Assembly (NCBI RefSeq): GCF_000961885.1
Contig: NZ_JZKH01000023.1
Span: forward strand, 1 to 64,000
DNA: 64,000 nucleotides
Direction of reading: 5' to 3'
DNA from: Streptomyces rubellomurinus
GTDB lineage: Bacteria; Actinomycetota; Actinomycetes; Streptomycetales; Streptomycetaceae
Below are positions 15,750 through 24,354 of the stretch, in pieces. Position numbers and translations under genes: made by a program. Below the pieces are notes generated by a model, which ran no database searches, was not told where the DNA came from, and saw nothing but the letters and a program-made list of their open reading frames with translations. The number at the start of each line of letters is the position of its first letter. Positions within the stretch are counted from its first letter, which is position 1.

Positions 15750-18101
15750 TTACGGGGCGGGCCGCCAGCGGCGGTGGACGGGCGGGGCGCTCTCGCGCAG
15801 CAGGTGCAGGCGCGGGGCGACCCGGTCGGCGCCCGGGCCGGGCGGCTTGCGGCTGCCCGCGCGCCAGGGCTCGGGCCAGTGGACGCCCGGGCCGGTGCAG
15901 CCCTGGTCGGCGGCGGCGTGCAGGGTCCACAGCGGGTCGTACAGGTGGGCGCGGCCGACCGCGACCAGGTCGGCCCGGCCGGCCAGCAGCACCGAGTTGG
16001 CGTCGTCGTGGCCGGAGATCGCCCCGACCGCGACGGTCGGCAGGCCGGTGGCGGCGCGGACCAGCTCGGCGAACGGCGTCTGGTAGCCGCGCCCGTACGG
16101 CGGCCGCTGGTGCGCCACCACCTCGCCGGTGGAGACGTCCACGGCGTCCGCCCCGGCCTCGCCGAGCGCCCGGCAGATCGCCACCGCCTCGGCCTCGGTG
16201 GTGCCGCCGGGAGCCCAGTCGCAGGCCGAGATGCGCACCAGCAGGGGCCGCCCGGTGGGCCAGGCGGCGCGGACGGCGGTCAGCACCTCGAGCGGCAGCC
16301 GCAGCCGGTGGGCGAGCGGGCCGCCGTAGCGGTCGGTACGGCGGTTGGTGAGCGGGGAGAGGAAGGAGGACAGCAGGTGGCCGTGGCCGAACTGAAGCTC
16401 CAGCACGTCGAAGCCGGCCCGGGCGGCGCGCTCGGCGGCGGCCGCGAAGTCGGCGGTGACGGCGGCGAGTTGGATGTGGTTCGCCTCGTGCGGGGCGGGG
16501 CTGTCGGCGTCCCAGGGCAGTGGCGAGGCGGCCAGCAGCGGCCAGCCCTCGGCCGCGGGGAGCGGGCGGCCGACGCCGTCCGGCGCGGGGGTGGCGGTGG
16601 CGCCCCGGCGGCCGGCGTGGGTCAGCTGGAGGCCGACCGGGGCGTCGCTCACCGCCCTTACGGCGAGCAGGAGTTCACGCCAGGCGGCCTCCTGGTGGTC
16701 GCTCCACAGCCCCGGGCAGCGGTCGGTGGTGCGGCCCTCGGGGCTGACGGCGGTCATCCCGGCGATGAGCAGGCCGGGGCCGCCGAGCGCCAGGGCGGTG
16801 AGCTGGGCCCGGTCGAAGGCGCTGGGCAGGGCGTCCGGGGAGGTGAAGGTGGCCAGCGGCGGCACGACGATCCGGTTGCGCAGCTCCAGCGCGGCCAGCT
16901 TCAGCGGCCGGAACATCGGCGGCACTCCGGGCGAGCCGCCGAAGGCGGTGTCCACGGCGTCCACGAAGCCGCGGTCGCGGGCCCGCAGGCCGTCGTAGGT
17001 GACCCGGCGGCTGCGGGTCAGCAGGTTGAACGCGAACTGGTCGGGGCCCTGCCCGGTGCGCCGCCCGATCGTCTCGAACCACTCCAGGCTCGCCTGCGCC
17101 GCCCGCTGGGTGGACTCCACCACCGGCCGCCGCTCCGCCTCGTAGGCGGCCAGCGCGCCCGCCAGGTCCGGCTGTTCGCTCAGCGAGGCCGCGAGCGCGA
17201 GGGCGTCCTCCAAGGCGAGCTTGGTGCCCGAGCCGATCGAGAAGTGCGCGGAGTGCGCGGCGTCGCCGAGCAGGACGACGTTGCGGTGGCGCCAGCGGGC
17301 GTTGCGGACGGTGGTGAAGCGGATCCAGCGGGAGGCGTTGGGGATCAGCCGGCAGCCGTCCAGGTGCGGGGCCAGCAGCGCGGCGCAGCGGCGCACGCTC
17401 GCCAGGTCGCTCTCGCCGCGGCCCCACTCCTGTGCGGCCAGCGCCTCGAAGCCCGCCCGGCGCCAGGCGTCCTCGGCGATCTCGACGATGAAGGTCGAGC
17501 GGGTGGCGCTGTACGGGTAGGCGTGCACCTGCAGCACGCCGAAGTCGAACTCCTCGACGATGAAGGTGAAGGCCTCGAAGACCCGGTCGGTGCCGAGCCA
17601 GATGTAGCGGCTTTGCCGCTCGTCCAGCTCGGGGCCGAAGGCGTCCGCGTACGCCGCCCTGGTCGGCGAGTGGATGCCGTCCGCGGCGACCACCAGGTCG
17701 TACTCGGCGGCGAGTTCGGCGAGCGGCGGGGCGGCGGTGCGGTAGCGTAGGTCCACCGCCAGCTCCTCGCAGCGGGCGCGCAGGACGGCGCGCAGCCGGT
17801 TGCGGTCGAGGGCGGCGAAGCCGTGCCCGCCGCTGGTGCGCACCTGGCCGGCGTAGCGGACGTCGATGTCGCTCCAACGGGCGAACTCGGCGCTGATCGC
17901 GGCGAAGACCTTCGGATCGGCCTGGGCGATGCCGTCCAGGGTCTCGTCGGAGAACACCACGCCGAAGCCGGACTCCGTCTCCGGGGCGTTGCGCTCGAAC
18001 ACGGTGATCCGCCGGTCCGGCGCCAACTGCCGGGCGAGGGCGGCGAAGTAGAGCCCGCCCGGGCCGGCACCGATCACCGCGATCCTGGACGCCCCGGTCA
18101 C
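15750..18101 (-). CDS. Bifunctional aryl-CoA monooxygenase / old-yellow-enzyme reductase (2-aminobenzoyl-CoA or salicyl-CoA type)
   Basis: A protein of 783 residues with two fused domains. Residues 1 to about 385 form an FAD monooxygenase: VIGAGPGGLYFAAL at the start, and LLGDAAHSAHFSIGSGTKLALEDA as the second FAD motif. From about 395 an old-yellow-enzyme domain follows (FRPLKLAALELRNRIVVPPL, LQLTHAGRRG, LELQFGHGHLLSSFLSP, ADLVAVGRAHLYDP). This fusion is that of 2-aminobenzoyl-CoA monooxygenase/reductase. Related enzymes 5-hydroxylate salicyl-CoA. The GTG start has GGGAGG upstream. With a gentisate-type dioxygenase downstream, salicyl-CoA to gentisyl-CoA is an attractive assignment; anthraniloyl-CoA remains possible. 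Confidence 0.88.
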   Translation of the reverse strand: MTGASRIAVIGAGPGGLYFAALARQLAPDRRITVFERNAPETESGFGVVFSDETLDGIAQADPKVFAAISAEFARWSDIDVRYAGQVRTSGGHGFAALDRNRLRAVLRARCEELAVDLRYRTAAPPLAELAAEYDLVVAADGIHSPTRAAYADAFGPELDERQSRYIWLGTDRVFEAFTFIVEEFDFGVLQVHAYPYSATRSTFIVEIAEDAWRRAGFEALAAQEWGRGESDLASVRRCAALLAPHLDGCRLIPNASRWIRFTTVRNARWRHRNVVLLGDAAHSAHFSIGSGTKLALEDALALAASLSEQPDLAGALAAYEAERRPVVESTQRAAQASLEWFETIGRRTGQGPDQFAFNLLTRSRRVTYDGLRARDRGFVDAVDTAFGGSPGVPPMFRPLKLAALELRNRIVVPPLATFTSPDALPSAFDRAQLTALALGGPGLLIAGMTAVSPEGRTTDRCPGLWSDHQEAAWRELLLAVRAVSDAPVGLQLTHAGRRGATATPAPDGVGRPLPAAEGWPLLAASPLPWDADSPAPHEANHIQLAAVTADFAAAAERAARAGFDVLELQFGHGHLLSSFLSPLTNRRTDRYGGPLAHRLRLPLEVLTAVRAAWPTGRPLLVRISACDWAPGGTTEAEAVAICRALGEAGADAVDVSTGEVVAHQRPPYGRGYQTPFAELVRAATGLPTVAVGAISGHDDANSVLLAGRADLVAVGRAHLYDPLWTLHAAADQGCTGPGVHWPEPWRAGSRKPPGPGADRVAPRLHLLRESAPPVHRRWRPAP

Positions 18102-18130
18102 GACAGCACCTCCCTCACGACAGCACCTCC
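18099..18130. repeat. 17-bp tandem duplication at the ligase/monooxygenase junction
   Basis: CACGACAGCACCTCC occurs at 18099-18113 and again at 18116-18130, in a 17-bp repeating unit. In the transcribed direction the first unit gives the ligase stop (TGA) and the second gives the GGAGGTG ribosome site and GTG start of the next gene. Before duplication the two genes would have overlapped as GTGA. Confidence 0.85.
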
Positions 18131-20175
18131 GGCTGTTGCGGCCCGGCCCCGGTCAGCGCGCGGCGCACCGGCTCCGGCCACGGCTCGGCGCCCTTCGCGT
18201 GCGGCGCGGCGTGCACCACCGCCATCCGGCCCTCGGCCGCCAGCCCGTTCGGGCCGTGCACCTGGAAGGCGTAGTGCAGCGAGGAGCCGCCGACCCGGAC
18301 CACCCGCAGCTCGGTGCGGACGACGTCGCCGAACCAGAGCCGCTCGCGGTAGTCGGCCTCGAAGTGCACCCGGGGGATGCGCCCGAACAGCTCGGCCAGA
18401 CCGAGCCGGCGCAGCAGCGCGGCCTCGGCGGCCTCCGCCCAGCGCTGGACGGCGGAGAAGTGGTAGTGCCCGGCGGCGTCGGTGTCGGACCACTCGACCC
18501 GGCGCTCGATGGTCATGCTCGCGGGGGCTGCCGCCTCGCTGGGGGCCGTCGTGGAAGCCGGGCCGGCGGCCCGCCGCCGCAGTTCCGCGCGGCTCAGTTT
18601 GCCGGTGGCCGTGCGCGGCAGGGCGGTGACGAACTCGACCGCCCGCGGGTACTTGTAGGGCGCGATCGTCCGCTTCACGTGCTCCTGCAGCGCCCGGACG
18701 GCCTCCGGCCCGGCCGGCGCGCCCGCCCGCAGCACCACGTACGCCTTGACCACCGCACCGCGCAGCTCGTCCGGCGCCGCGACCACCGCGCAGTCCGCGA
18801 CGTCCGGGTGCGCGGCGAGCGCCTGCTCGACCTCGGGCCCGACGATGTTGTAGCCGGCCGAGACGATCATGTCGTCGTTGCGGGCCCGGAACCAGAAGTA
18901 GCCGTCGCCGTCGCGCACGTAGGTGTCCCCGGTGAGGTTCCAGCCGTCGCGGACGTAGCCGCGCTGCCGGTCGTCGGCGAGGTAGCGGCAGCCGGTCGGG
19001 CCCTTGACGGCGAGCAGGCCGGGCGTGCCGTCCGGCACCTCCCGCCCCTGCTCGTCCAGGACCGCCGCGCGGTAGCCGGGCACCGGGCGGCCGGTCGCGC
19101 CCGGGCGGATGTCGTCGTCGGCCGCGGAGACGAAGACGTGCAGCAGCTCGGTGGCGCCTATGCCGTCGATCAGCCGCTGCCCGGTGGCGGCGCGGAAGGC
19201 CTCCCAGACGGCGGCGGGCAGCGGCTCGCCGGCCGAGACGCAGCGCCGTACCCCGGCCAGGCGCCCGGCCTGCCCGGCGGCCAGGATCGCCCGGTAGGCG
19301 GTGGGCGCGGTGAACAGCACGCTCACCCCGTGGTGCTCGACGTGCTCGGCCAGCTGCTCGGGCGAGGCCTGCTCCAGTAGCAGGCTGGCGGCGCCGGCCC
19401 GCAGCGGGAAGACCAGCAGCCCGCCGAGGCCGAAGGTGAAGCCGAGCGGCGGGGTGCCGGCGAACAGGTCGTCGGGGGTGGGGCGGAGCAGGTGGCGGGA
19501 GAAGGTGTCGGCGATCGCCAGCACGTCGCGGTGGAAGTGCAGGGTGGCCTTGGGGCGGCCGGTGGTGCCGGAGGTGAAGGCGATCAGCGCGACGTCGTCG
19601 GCGGCGGTCGGCACGGCGGGGAAGCCGGCGGGCTTGGCGGCACTGCGGGCGGTGAGGTCGTCCGGGCCCGGGCCGCCGTAGGGCAGGACGCGCACCCCGG
19701 GCGTCTCGGCGCGGTGCAGCTCGTCCAGGAAGCGGTGGTCGCACAGGGCGAGGACGGGCCGGGCGATGGCGTGCAGCTCGGTGAGCTCGGGGGAGCGCAG
19801 CAATGGCACGGTGGTGACGACCACGCCGCCGGCCTTCAGCACGGCGAGCCAACAGGCCGCGAGGAACGGGGTGTTGGGGCCGCGCAGCAGCACCCGGTTG
19901 CCGGGGACGAGCCCTTCGTCCTCGGTGAGCAGGCGGGCGATCCGGTCGGTGTGCTCGCGCAGCTCGCCGTAGCTCCACCGGCCGGTGGGGGTGAGCAGGC
20001 AGCGGCGGTCCGGCCCGAGGCGGTCGATCGTGTCGTCGAGCAGTGCCCGGGCGCAGTTCAGTCGCTTCGGGTAGGCCAACTCCGGTGTTTCGAAGAGGAG
20101 TTCCGGCCACTGGTCGGGAGGTGGGAGGTGGTCTCGGCAGAACGTGTCCAGGTGCGCGGAAGGGGTGAGCTCCAT
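18115..20175 (-). CDS. 2-aminobenzoate/salicylate-type CoA ligase fused to a 4HBT thioesterase
   Basis: A protein of 686 residues. Residues 1 to about 535 are an acyl-CoA synthetase resembling benzoate and 2-aminobenzoate-CoA ligases: FTSGTTGRPK at 200-209, GIGATELLHVFVSA, DGWNLTGDTY and the catalytic Lys in TATGKLSR. A short Ala/Pro/Ser linker leads to a hotdog domain from Met 554 (VEWSDTDAAGHYHF, with the 4HBT Asp). No stop or frameshift lies between them. The ligase would activate the aryl acid; the thioesterase could release the hydroxylated product. The ATG at 20175 has GAGGTG 7 bp upstream. It is the first gene of the operon. Confidence 0.88.
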   Translation of the reverse strand: MELTPSAHLDTFCRDHLPPPDQWPELLFETPELAYPKRLNCARALLDDTIDRLGPDRRCLLTPTGRWSYGELREHTDRIARLLTEDEGLVPGNRVLLRGPNTPFLAACWLAVLKAGGVVVTTVPLLRSPELTELHAIARPVLALCDHRFLDELHRAETPGVRVLPYGGPGPDDLTARSAAKPAGFPAVPTAADDVALIAFTSGTTGRPKATLHFHRDVLAIADTFSRHLLRPTPDDLFAGTPPLGFTFGLGGLLVFPLRAGAASLLLEQASPEQLAEHVEHHGVSVLFTAPTAYRAILAAGQAGRLAGVRRCVSAGEPLPAAVWEAFRAATGQRLIDGIGATELLHVFVSAADDDIRPGATGRPVPGYRAAVLDEQGREVPDGTPGLLAVKGPTGCRYLADDRQRGYVRDGWNLTGDTYVRDGDGYFWFRARNDDMIVSAGYNIVGPEVEQALAAHPDVADCAVVAAPDELRGAVVKAYVVLRAGAPAGPEAVRALQEHVKRTIAPYKYPRAVEFVTALPRTATGKLSRAELRRRAAGPASTTAPSEAAAPASMTIERRVEWSDTDAAGHYHFSAVQRWAEAAEAALLRRLGLAELFGRIPRVHFEADYRERLWFGDVVRTELRVVRVGGSSLHYAFQVHGPNGLAAEGRMAVVHAAPHAKGAEPWPEPVRRALTGAGPQQPEVLS

Positions 20176-20212
20176 GGGCGGACACCTCATCGGGCGAGCG
20201 GGGAGTGAGGCC

Positions 20213-20240
20213 AGTATGGCGCGCGGGTGACGGCAGTCAA
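20213..20240 (-). promoter_or_regulatory. Candidate promoter of the aromatic-acid operon
   Basis: On the minus strand, TTGACT (20240-20235) and CATACT (20218-20213) are separated by 16 bp, about 38 bp upstream of the ligase start. Both resemble the housekeeping sigma boxes. No obvious PaaX operator was recognised by eye. Confidence 0.5.
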
Positions 20241-20408
20241 GAGAGCGATACACGCATTCGGGGGAAAGGACCGGCCGCCCGCTCCCGCCCGTGCGCCTGG
20301 ACCCACAGGTGAGTGGGCCTGGCCACACTTCTGCGGCGATCCTCGGAACGCCGGCCTCCGTTCGGTGCAGAGTGGGGGCGGTCGAACGGAAACGGGAAAG
20401 GCACGGCG

Positions 20409-21671
20409 ATGAAACAGCTGCTCGGATGGCCGGCCCGGGCCGGGACGGGGTTCCTGCGGGCGTGCGCGGTCGCGGGCGTCACCATGACCGTCCCCGCGCT
20501 GTGGGCCGCCGCGGCGGCGCTCGGCGTCCACGGCGGCGCGGGCAACCCGTGGTCCTGGCTGCTGCCCGTGGTGCTGGCGGTCACCGGCACCCTCGCGGCC
20601 TCCCGCCCGCTCTGCCGGGCCGTCCGCGCCCTCGTCGCCCGCTGGACCGGCACCGCCGTCCCGGCCGGCTACCGCGAGCCCGGGCCGGTCACCCGGATGG
20701 CCACCGGCTACTGGTGGAACGGCGACCGGTACGAGCGCACCCGGCGCGACGCCCTGATGGACCAGCGGATGCGCACCTACTGGCGCGACCCCGCCACCTG
20801 GCGCGACCTGCGCTTCACCGCCCTGGCGCCGCTCACCGCCGGCCTGCCCGCCTGCCTGCCGCCCGCCGGCGCGGCCGCCGCCGTCCTCGCCCTCACCGGC
20901 GCGGCCCCGCTCCTCGTCGGGCCGATCGGCGCCGCCGTCGCGATCGGCACCGCCCCGTACGCCTGGCGGGCCCTCGAACCCGCCGCCGTCCGCTTCCTGC
21001 GCCCCTCCACCGCGATGCTGCTCGCCGACCGAGTCGACCAACTGACCGCCCAGCGCGCCGACATGACGGTCACCCAGGCCGCCGAGATCCGCCGCATCGA
21101 ACGCGACCTGCACGACGGCGCGCAGGCCGGCCTCGTCGCCATCGGCATCTCGCTCGCCACCGCCGAACGCCTGATGGCCACCGACCCCGAACGCGCCCGC
21201 GCCCTGCTGCGCTCCGCCCGGGCCGGCGCCGCCGGCTCGCTCGCCGAACTGCGCGACCTCGTCCGGGGCATCAACCCGCCGGTGCTCAGCGAACGCGGCC
21301 TCGTCGACGCCGTCCGCGCCCTCGCCCTCACCACCCCGATCGCCGTCACCGTCACCGCGCCCGCCGACCGGCCCCGGCTGCGCCTCGACCCGCCGATCGA
21401 ATCGGCCCTCTACTTCGGCACCGCCGAACTGCTCACCAACGCCGTCAAGCACGCCCGGGCCACCGCGGCCCGGATCACCCTCGCGCACGACGGCACCGGC
21501 ATCGTCGTCGAGATCGAGGACGACGGCCGCGGCGGCGCCACCGTCCGGCCGGACGGCGGCCTCGCCGGGCTGCGCCGCCGACTCGCCGTCTTCGACGGCA
21601 CGTTCGAACTGGACAGCCCCGAGGGCGGCCCCACCCGTGCGATCATGGTGGTCCCATGCGAATCCTTGTAG
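20409..21671 (+). CDS. Sensor histidine kinase (NarX/DegS type, HisKA_3)
   Basis: A protein of 420 residues. Membrane helices are near 15-40, 48-65, 138-160 and 163-185, so it is anchored with little extracellular domain. The dimerisation/phosphoacceptor motif IRRIERDLHDGAQAG places the His at 235. The ATPase domain has LLTNAVKHARAT (N box) and IEDDGRGGA (G1), followed by GLAGLRRRLAVFDG. It would autophosphorylate and pass phosphate to the overlapping LuxR-type regulator. The signal is unknown. Its stop overlaps the regulator start by 16 bp. Confidence 0.92.
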   Translation: MKQLLGWPARAGTGFLRACAVAGVTMTVPALWAAAAALGVHGGAGNPWSWLLPVVLAVTGTLAASRPLCRAVRALVARWTGTAVPAGYREPGPVTRMATGYWWNGDRYERTRRDALMDQRMRTYWRDPATWRDLRFTALAPLTAGLPACLPPAGAAAAVLALTGAAPLLVGPIGAAVAIGTAPYAWRALEPAAVRFLRPSTAMLLADRVDQLTAQRADMTVTQAAEIRRIERDLHDGAQAGLVAIGISLATAERLMATDPERARALLRSARAGAAGSLAELRDLVRGINPPVLSERGLVDAVRALALTTPIAVTVTAPADRPRLRLDPPIESALYFGTAELLTNAVKHARATAARITLAHDGTGIVVEIEDDGRGGATVRPDGGLAGLRRRLAVFDGTFELDSPEGGPTRAIMVVPCESL

Positions 21672-22303
21672 CCGAAGACCTCTACCTGCTGCGCGACGGC
21701 ATGGTCCACCTCATCGAGGCGTACGGGCACGAGGTGGTGGCCACCGCCGCCACCGGCCCGGAGACGCTGCGGGCGCTGCTCGCCTTCCGCCCGGACGTCG
21801 CCGTGGTGGACGTCCGGATGCCGCCCACCCAGTCCGACGAGGGCCTGCAGGCCGCGCTCGCGGCCCGCCGGGAGGTCCCCGGGCTGCCGGTGCTGATCCT
21901 CTCCCAGCACGTCGAGCAGCTGTACGCGCGCGAACTCCTCGCGGACGGCGCCGGCGGCGTCGGCTACCTCCTCAAGGAGAGCGTCTTCGACGGCGAGCAG
22001 TTCATCGACGCCCTCGAACGCGTCGCCGCCGGCGGAACGGCCATGGACCCGGCCGTCATCGGCGCGCTGCTCACCTCCGGCACCTCCCACCGGCGGCTGG
22101 AGCGGCTCACCGAGCGCGAGTACGAGGTGCTCGGCCTGATGGCCGAAGGACTCTCCAACCAGGCCATCGCCGGACGGCTGTTCCTCAGCGACAGCGCGAT
22201 CAGCAAGTACACCACCTCGATGTTCGGCAAGCTCGGGCTCACCGACGACGACAACGTCAACCGGCGGGTCCAGGCGGTGCTCGCCTACCTCGACCACTCC
22301 TGA
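21656..22303 (+). CDS. NarL/LuxR-type response regulator
   Basis: A protein of 215 residues. The receiver domain has the acidic pair in VAEDLY, the phosphoacceptor Asp 52 in VAVVDVRMPP and the switch Lys in GYLLKES. The C-terminal LuxR helix-turn-helix is LTEREYEVLGLMAEGLSNQAIA, then LFLSDSAISKYTTSMF. It pairs with the kinase it overlaps. Targets are unknown; the adjacent secreted protein gene is a candidate. Confidence 0.94.
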   Translation: MRILVAEDLYLLRDGMVHLIEAYGHEVVATAATGPETLRALLAFRPDVAVVDVRMPPTQSDEGLQAALAARREVPGLPVLILSQHVEQLYARELLADGAGGVGYLLKESVFDGEQFIDALERVAAGGTAMDPAVIGALLTSGTSHRRLERLTEREYEVLGLMAEGLSNQAIAGRLFLSDSAISKYTTSMFGKLGLTDDDNVNRRVQAVLAYLDHS

Positions 22304-22334
22304 GGCCCTTCAGGCCGTCGGGCGGATCCGCAAC

Positions 22335-22376
22335 GGCCGGAGGCCGGCCTCCCGGGCGGGAGACCGGCCGCCGGCC
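22335..22376. terminator. Long hairpin between convergent genes
   Basis: Bases 22335-22376 form a near-perfect hairpin of about 19 bp around CCCGGGCGGG with a few mismatches. It lies between the response regulator and the convergent secreted-protein gene. The core is nearly identical to the hairpin at 25544-25581. Confidence 0.7.
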
Positions 22377-22395
22377 GAGGTGCCGCCGATCGTGC

Positions 22396-24186
22396 TCAGA
22401 AGGGATTGAACACGACCTCGTTCGACGCCTTGGACGCCACGACGTTCCCGCCGGCGTCGTACGCGGTGATCCTCGTTCGGAACCGGGTGCCCGGGGCGTC
22501 GTGGACCTGCCGCAGCGGGACGTCCGGTGCGCTGAACTCCAGCTGTCGGCCGTCCGACCGGGGGGAGCGGCAGGCCTCCGAGTACCGGATCCCGATCTGG
22601 TTGTAGATCCCCACGCAGACCTTCTGGTAGCCCGTGGAGGTGTAGCTCCCGGAGCCCTTGATGCTGCCGCCGTCGATGACCGTCAGCCCGATGTCGATCC
22701 GGTCGTCGAGCCGGATCAGGGTGTTGGAGTCCTTGGAGGCGATCGCGCGGTCGTTGCCGTCGTAGGCGGTGATCCTGGTCAGGAACGCGGTGGCGCCGGT
22801 CGTCCCCAGGTCGAGGTCGGGGGCGCTGAACTCCAGCTGCCGGCCGTCCGTGTCGGGGTTGCGGCAGGACGACCCGTACCCCTTCCCGGCGGTGTCGAGG
22901 ATCTGCACGCACACCTTCCGGTAGCCGCCCGCCGAGGCGTAGCTGCCCGATCCCTTCACGAAGCGGCCGTCCTGCACGGTCAGCCCGACGTCGATCCGGT
23001 CGGTCCCCGGCGCGGGCGGGGTCACCGGGAACGTGCCGGTGTTGTAGACGAGTTCGCCGCCCTCTCCGGAGGCGGCCGTCTCGCCGGGCACGAACAGGGT
23101 GACGGCGGTGAAGGGCGATCCGTCCGGGGCGGTCAGGTCGGCGATGGAGGGGTTGGCGAAGGCCCGGCTGCCGCCGTCGGTCCGGATGTTCAACTGCTCG
23201 GCGGCACGGGACTGCTCGTCGTACAGGAAGATCCGCCAGGACGCCCAGGCCTGGGGCGAGTTGGTGTCCCACTGGTCGTCGTAGGTCTGACCCTCGATGA
23301 GCGTGTACGGGTGGCCGCCGTAGTCGACCGAGGCGCGGCCGCCGATGTTCCCCGTGGCGCCCAGCCCGGTCAGCGCCTGGTCCAGGCCCGGCTGCTTGTC
23401 GGCGCGCCAGGAGGCGAAGTCGGTGAGGGTGCCTCGCTGCTGGCGGTCGTGGCGTGCTCCCGGGTCGAAGTAGTGGGCGCCCACGTCGATGGTGGAGTGG
23501 TCGATGTCCGGGTTCAGGCTGATCCCGTAGATGTTCGGGGTTCCCTCGGAAATCCCGAAGTTCCGGGGCGCGTCGTAGGACTTCGCCACCCGCCCGGCCA
23601 GGAGGTCCCCCCGGCTCGCGAAGTACCGGAACGCCAGGTGGCTCCCGCCGTCCGCCTCCTGCTCCCAGGCGGCCACCAGCCCGGCCCCGGCCTGGACGAT
23701 GGCGGGCTGGGACGCGCCACCGGGGCCGCCGCTCCCGGCCAACTCCCGTTCCCAGTGCCAGTTCACGGTGTCCGTGGAGGTCGCCAGGTGCACCTTGAAC
23801 CGCCCGCCGGTCATGGTGTGGTAGACCGCCAGGTAGTGGCCCGGGCCCTTCTCCCGGTCGTCGATGATCTTCACGGTGTCCATGGAACGGCCCTGGTCGT
23901 CCTTGACGCCGTACGCCTTGTGGCCGGCCGGCAGGTCCTTCACGTTCTCCACGAGCCCGCGGATGTCCGGCCGCGTCACCGACGCGTCGGTCCGGTTCGC
24001 CCCCCGGCCGGAGGTGTGATCGCCGACAGCGGCCGAGGCCGGTGCGGCGAACGGCAGGAGCAGCGCCTGCACCAGACCCGCGATCAGGGGGAGAGCGAGC
24101 AGTGGAGCCGTCCGACGCCGGCCGGTGCGCCCCCGACGAACGGTGACGTCCGCGACGCCGCTCGAACGGGATGATGGGGTTTCCAT
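22396..24186 (-). CDS. Secreted beta-propeller-like protein with two C-terminal repeat modules
   Basis: A protein of 596 residues. A signal peptide with Arg-rich n-region (VRRGRTGRRRTAPLLALPL) ends near APASA. The central part resembles five-bladed propeller glycosidases (YLAVYHTMTGGRFKVHLATS, VNWHWERELAG, a YHTM-type blade motif), but I cannot see a confirmed catalytic set. Two tandem modules of about 95 residues end the protein. Both contain RIDxGLTV, KGSGSY, KVCVxI and DGRQLEFSAPD, and a Cys pair in each. The modules probably bind a ligand or surface. The start at 24186 is supported by AGGAG. Confidence 0.85.
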   Translation of the reverse strand: METPSSRSSGVADVTVRRGRTGRRRTAPLLALPLIAGLVQALLLPFAAPASAAVGDHTSGRGANRTDASVTRPDIRGLVENVKDLPAGHKAYGVKDDQGRSMDTVKIIDDREKGPGHYLAVYHTMTGGRFKVHLATSTDTVNWHWERELAGSGGPGGASQPAIVQAGAGLVAAWEQEADGGSHLAFRYFASRGDLLAGRVAKSYDAPRNFGISEGTPNIYGISLNPDIDHSTIDVGAHYFDPGARHDRQQRGTLTDFASWRADKQPGLDQALTGLGATGNIGGRASVDYGGHPYTLIEGQTYDDQWDTNSPQAWASWRIFLYDEQSRAAEQLNIRTDGGSRAFANPSIADLTAPDGSPFTAVTLFVPGETAASGEGGELVYNTGTFPVTPPAPGTDRIDVGLTVQDGRFVKGSGSYASAGGYRKVCVQILDTAGKGYGSSCRNPDTDGRQLEFSAPDLDLGTTGATAFLTRITAYDGNDRAIASKDSNTLIRLDDRIDIGLTVIDGGSIKGSGSYTSTGYQKVCVGIYNQIGIRYSEACRSPRSDGRQLEFSAPDVPLRQVHDAPGTRFRTRITAYDAGGNVVASKASNEVVFNPF

Positions 24187-24236
24187 ACCTCTCCTGCGAT
24201 AGGTCAACAAAAGGAAAAGGGACCTTCCCGCCGGCC

Positions 24237-24264
24237 GGTATACAGCCGGTCAACGAGCCGTCAA
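24237..24264 (-). promoter_or_regulatory. Candidate promoter of the secreted propeller gene
   Basis: On the minus strand, TTGACG (24264-24259) and TATACC (24242-24237) are 16 bp apart, about 50 bp upstream of the ATG at 24186. A second TTGACC nearer the start is too close to the start codon to be used. Confidence 0.45.
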
Positions 24265-24354
24265 CGCAGCCGCCACCCCTGCGAGGGCGCCGGTCGGCCC
24301 CGTACAGTCGGCCCAGTACACCACCTCGATAACTCCCCGGGGTGGTAACGGGTT

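Noticed and set aside
14841..17750. A + strand open frame of 969 codons opposite the nitrilase and monooxygenase genes
   Set aside because: Composition is typical of antisense frames in high-GC DNA; the minus strand has complete catalytic motifs.
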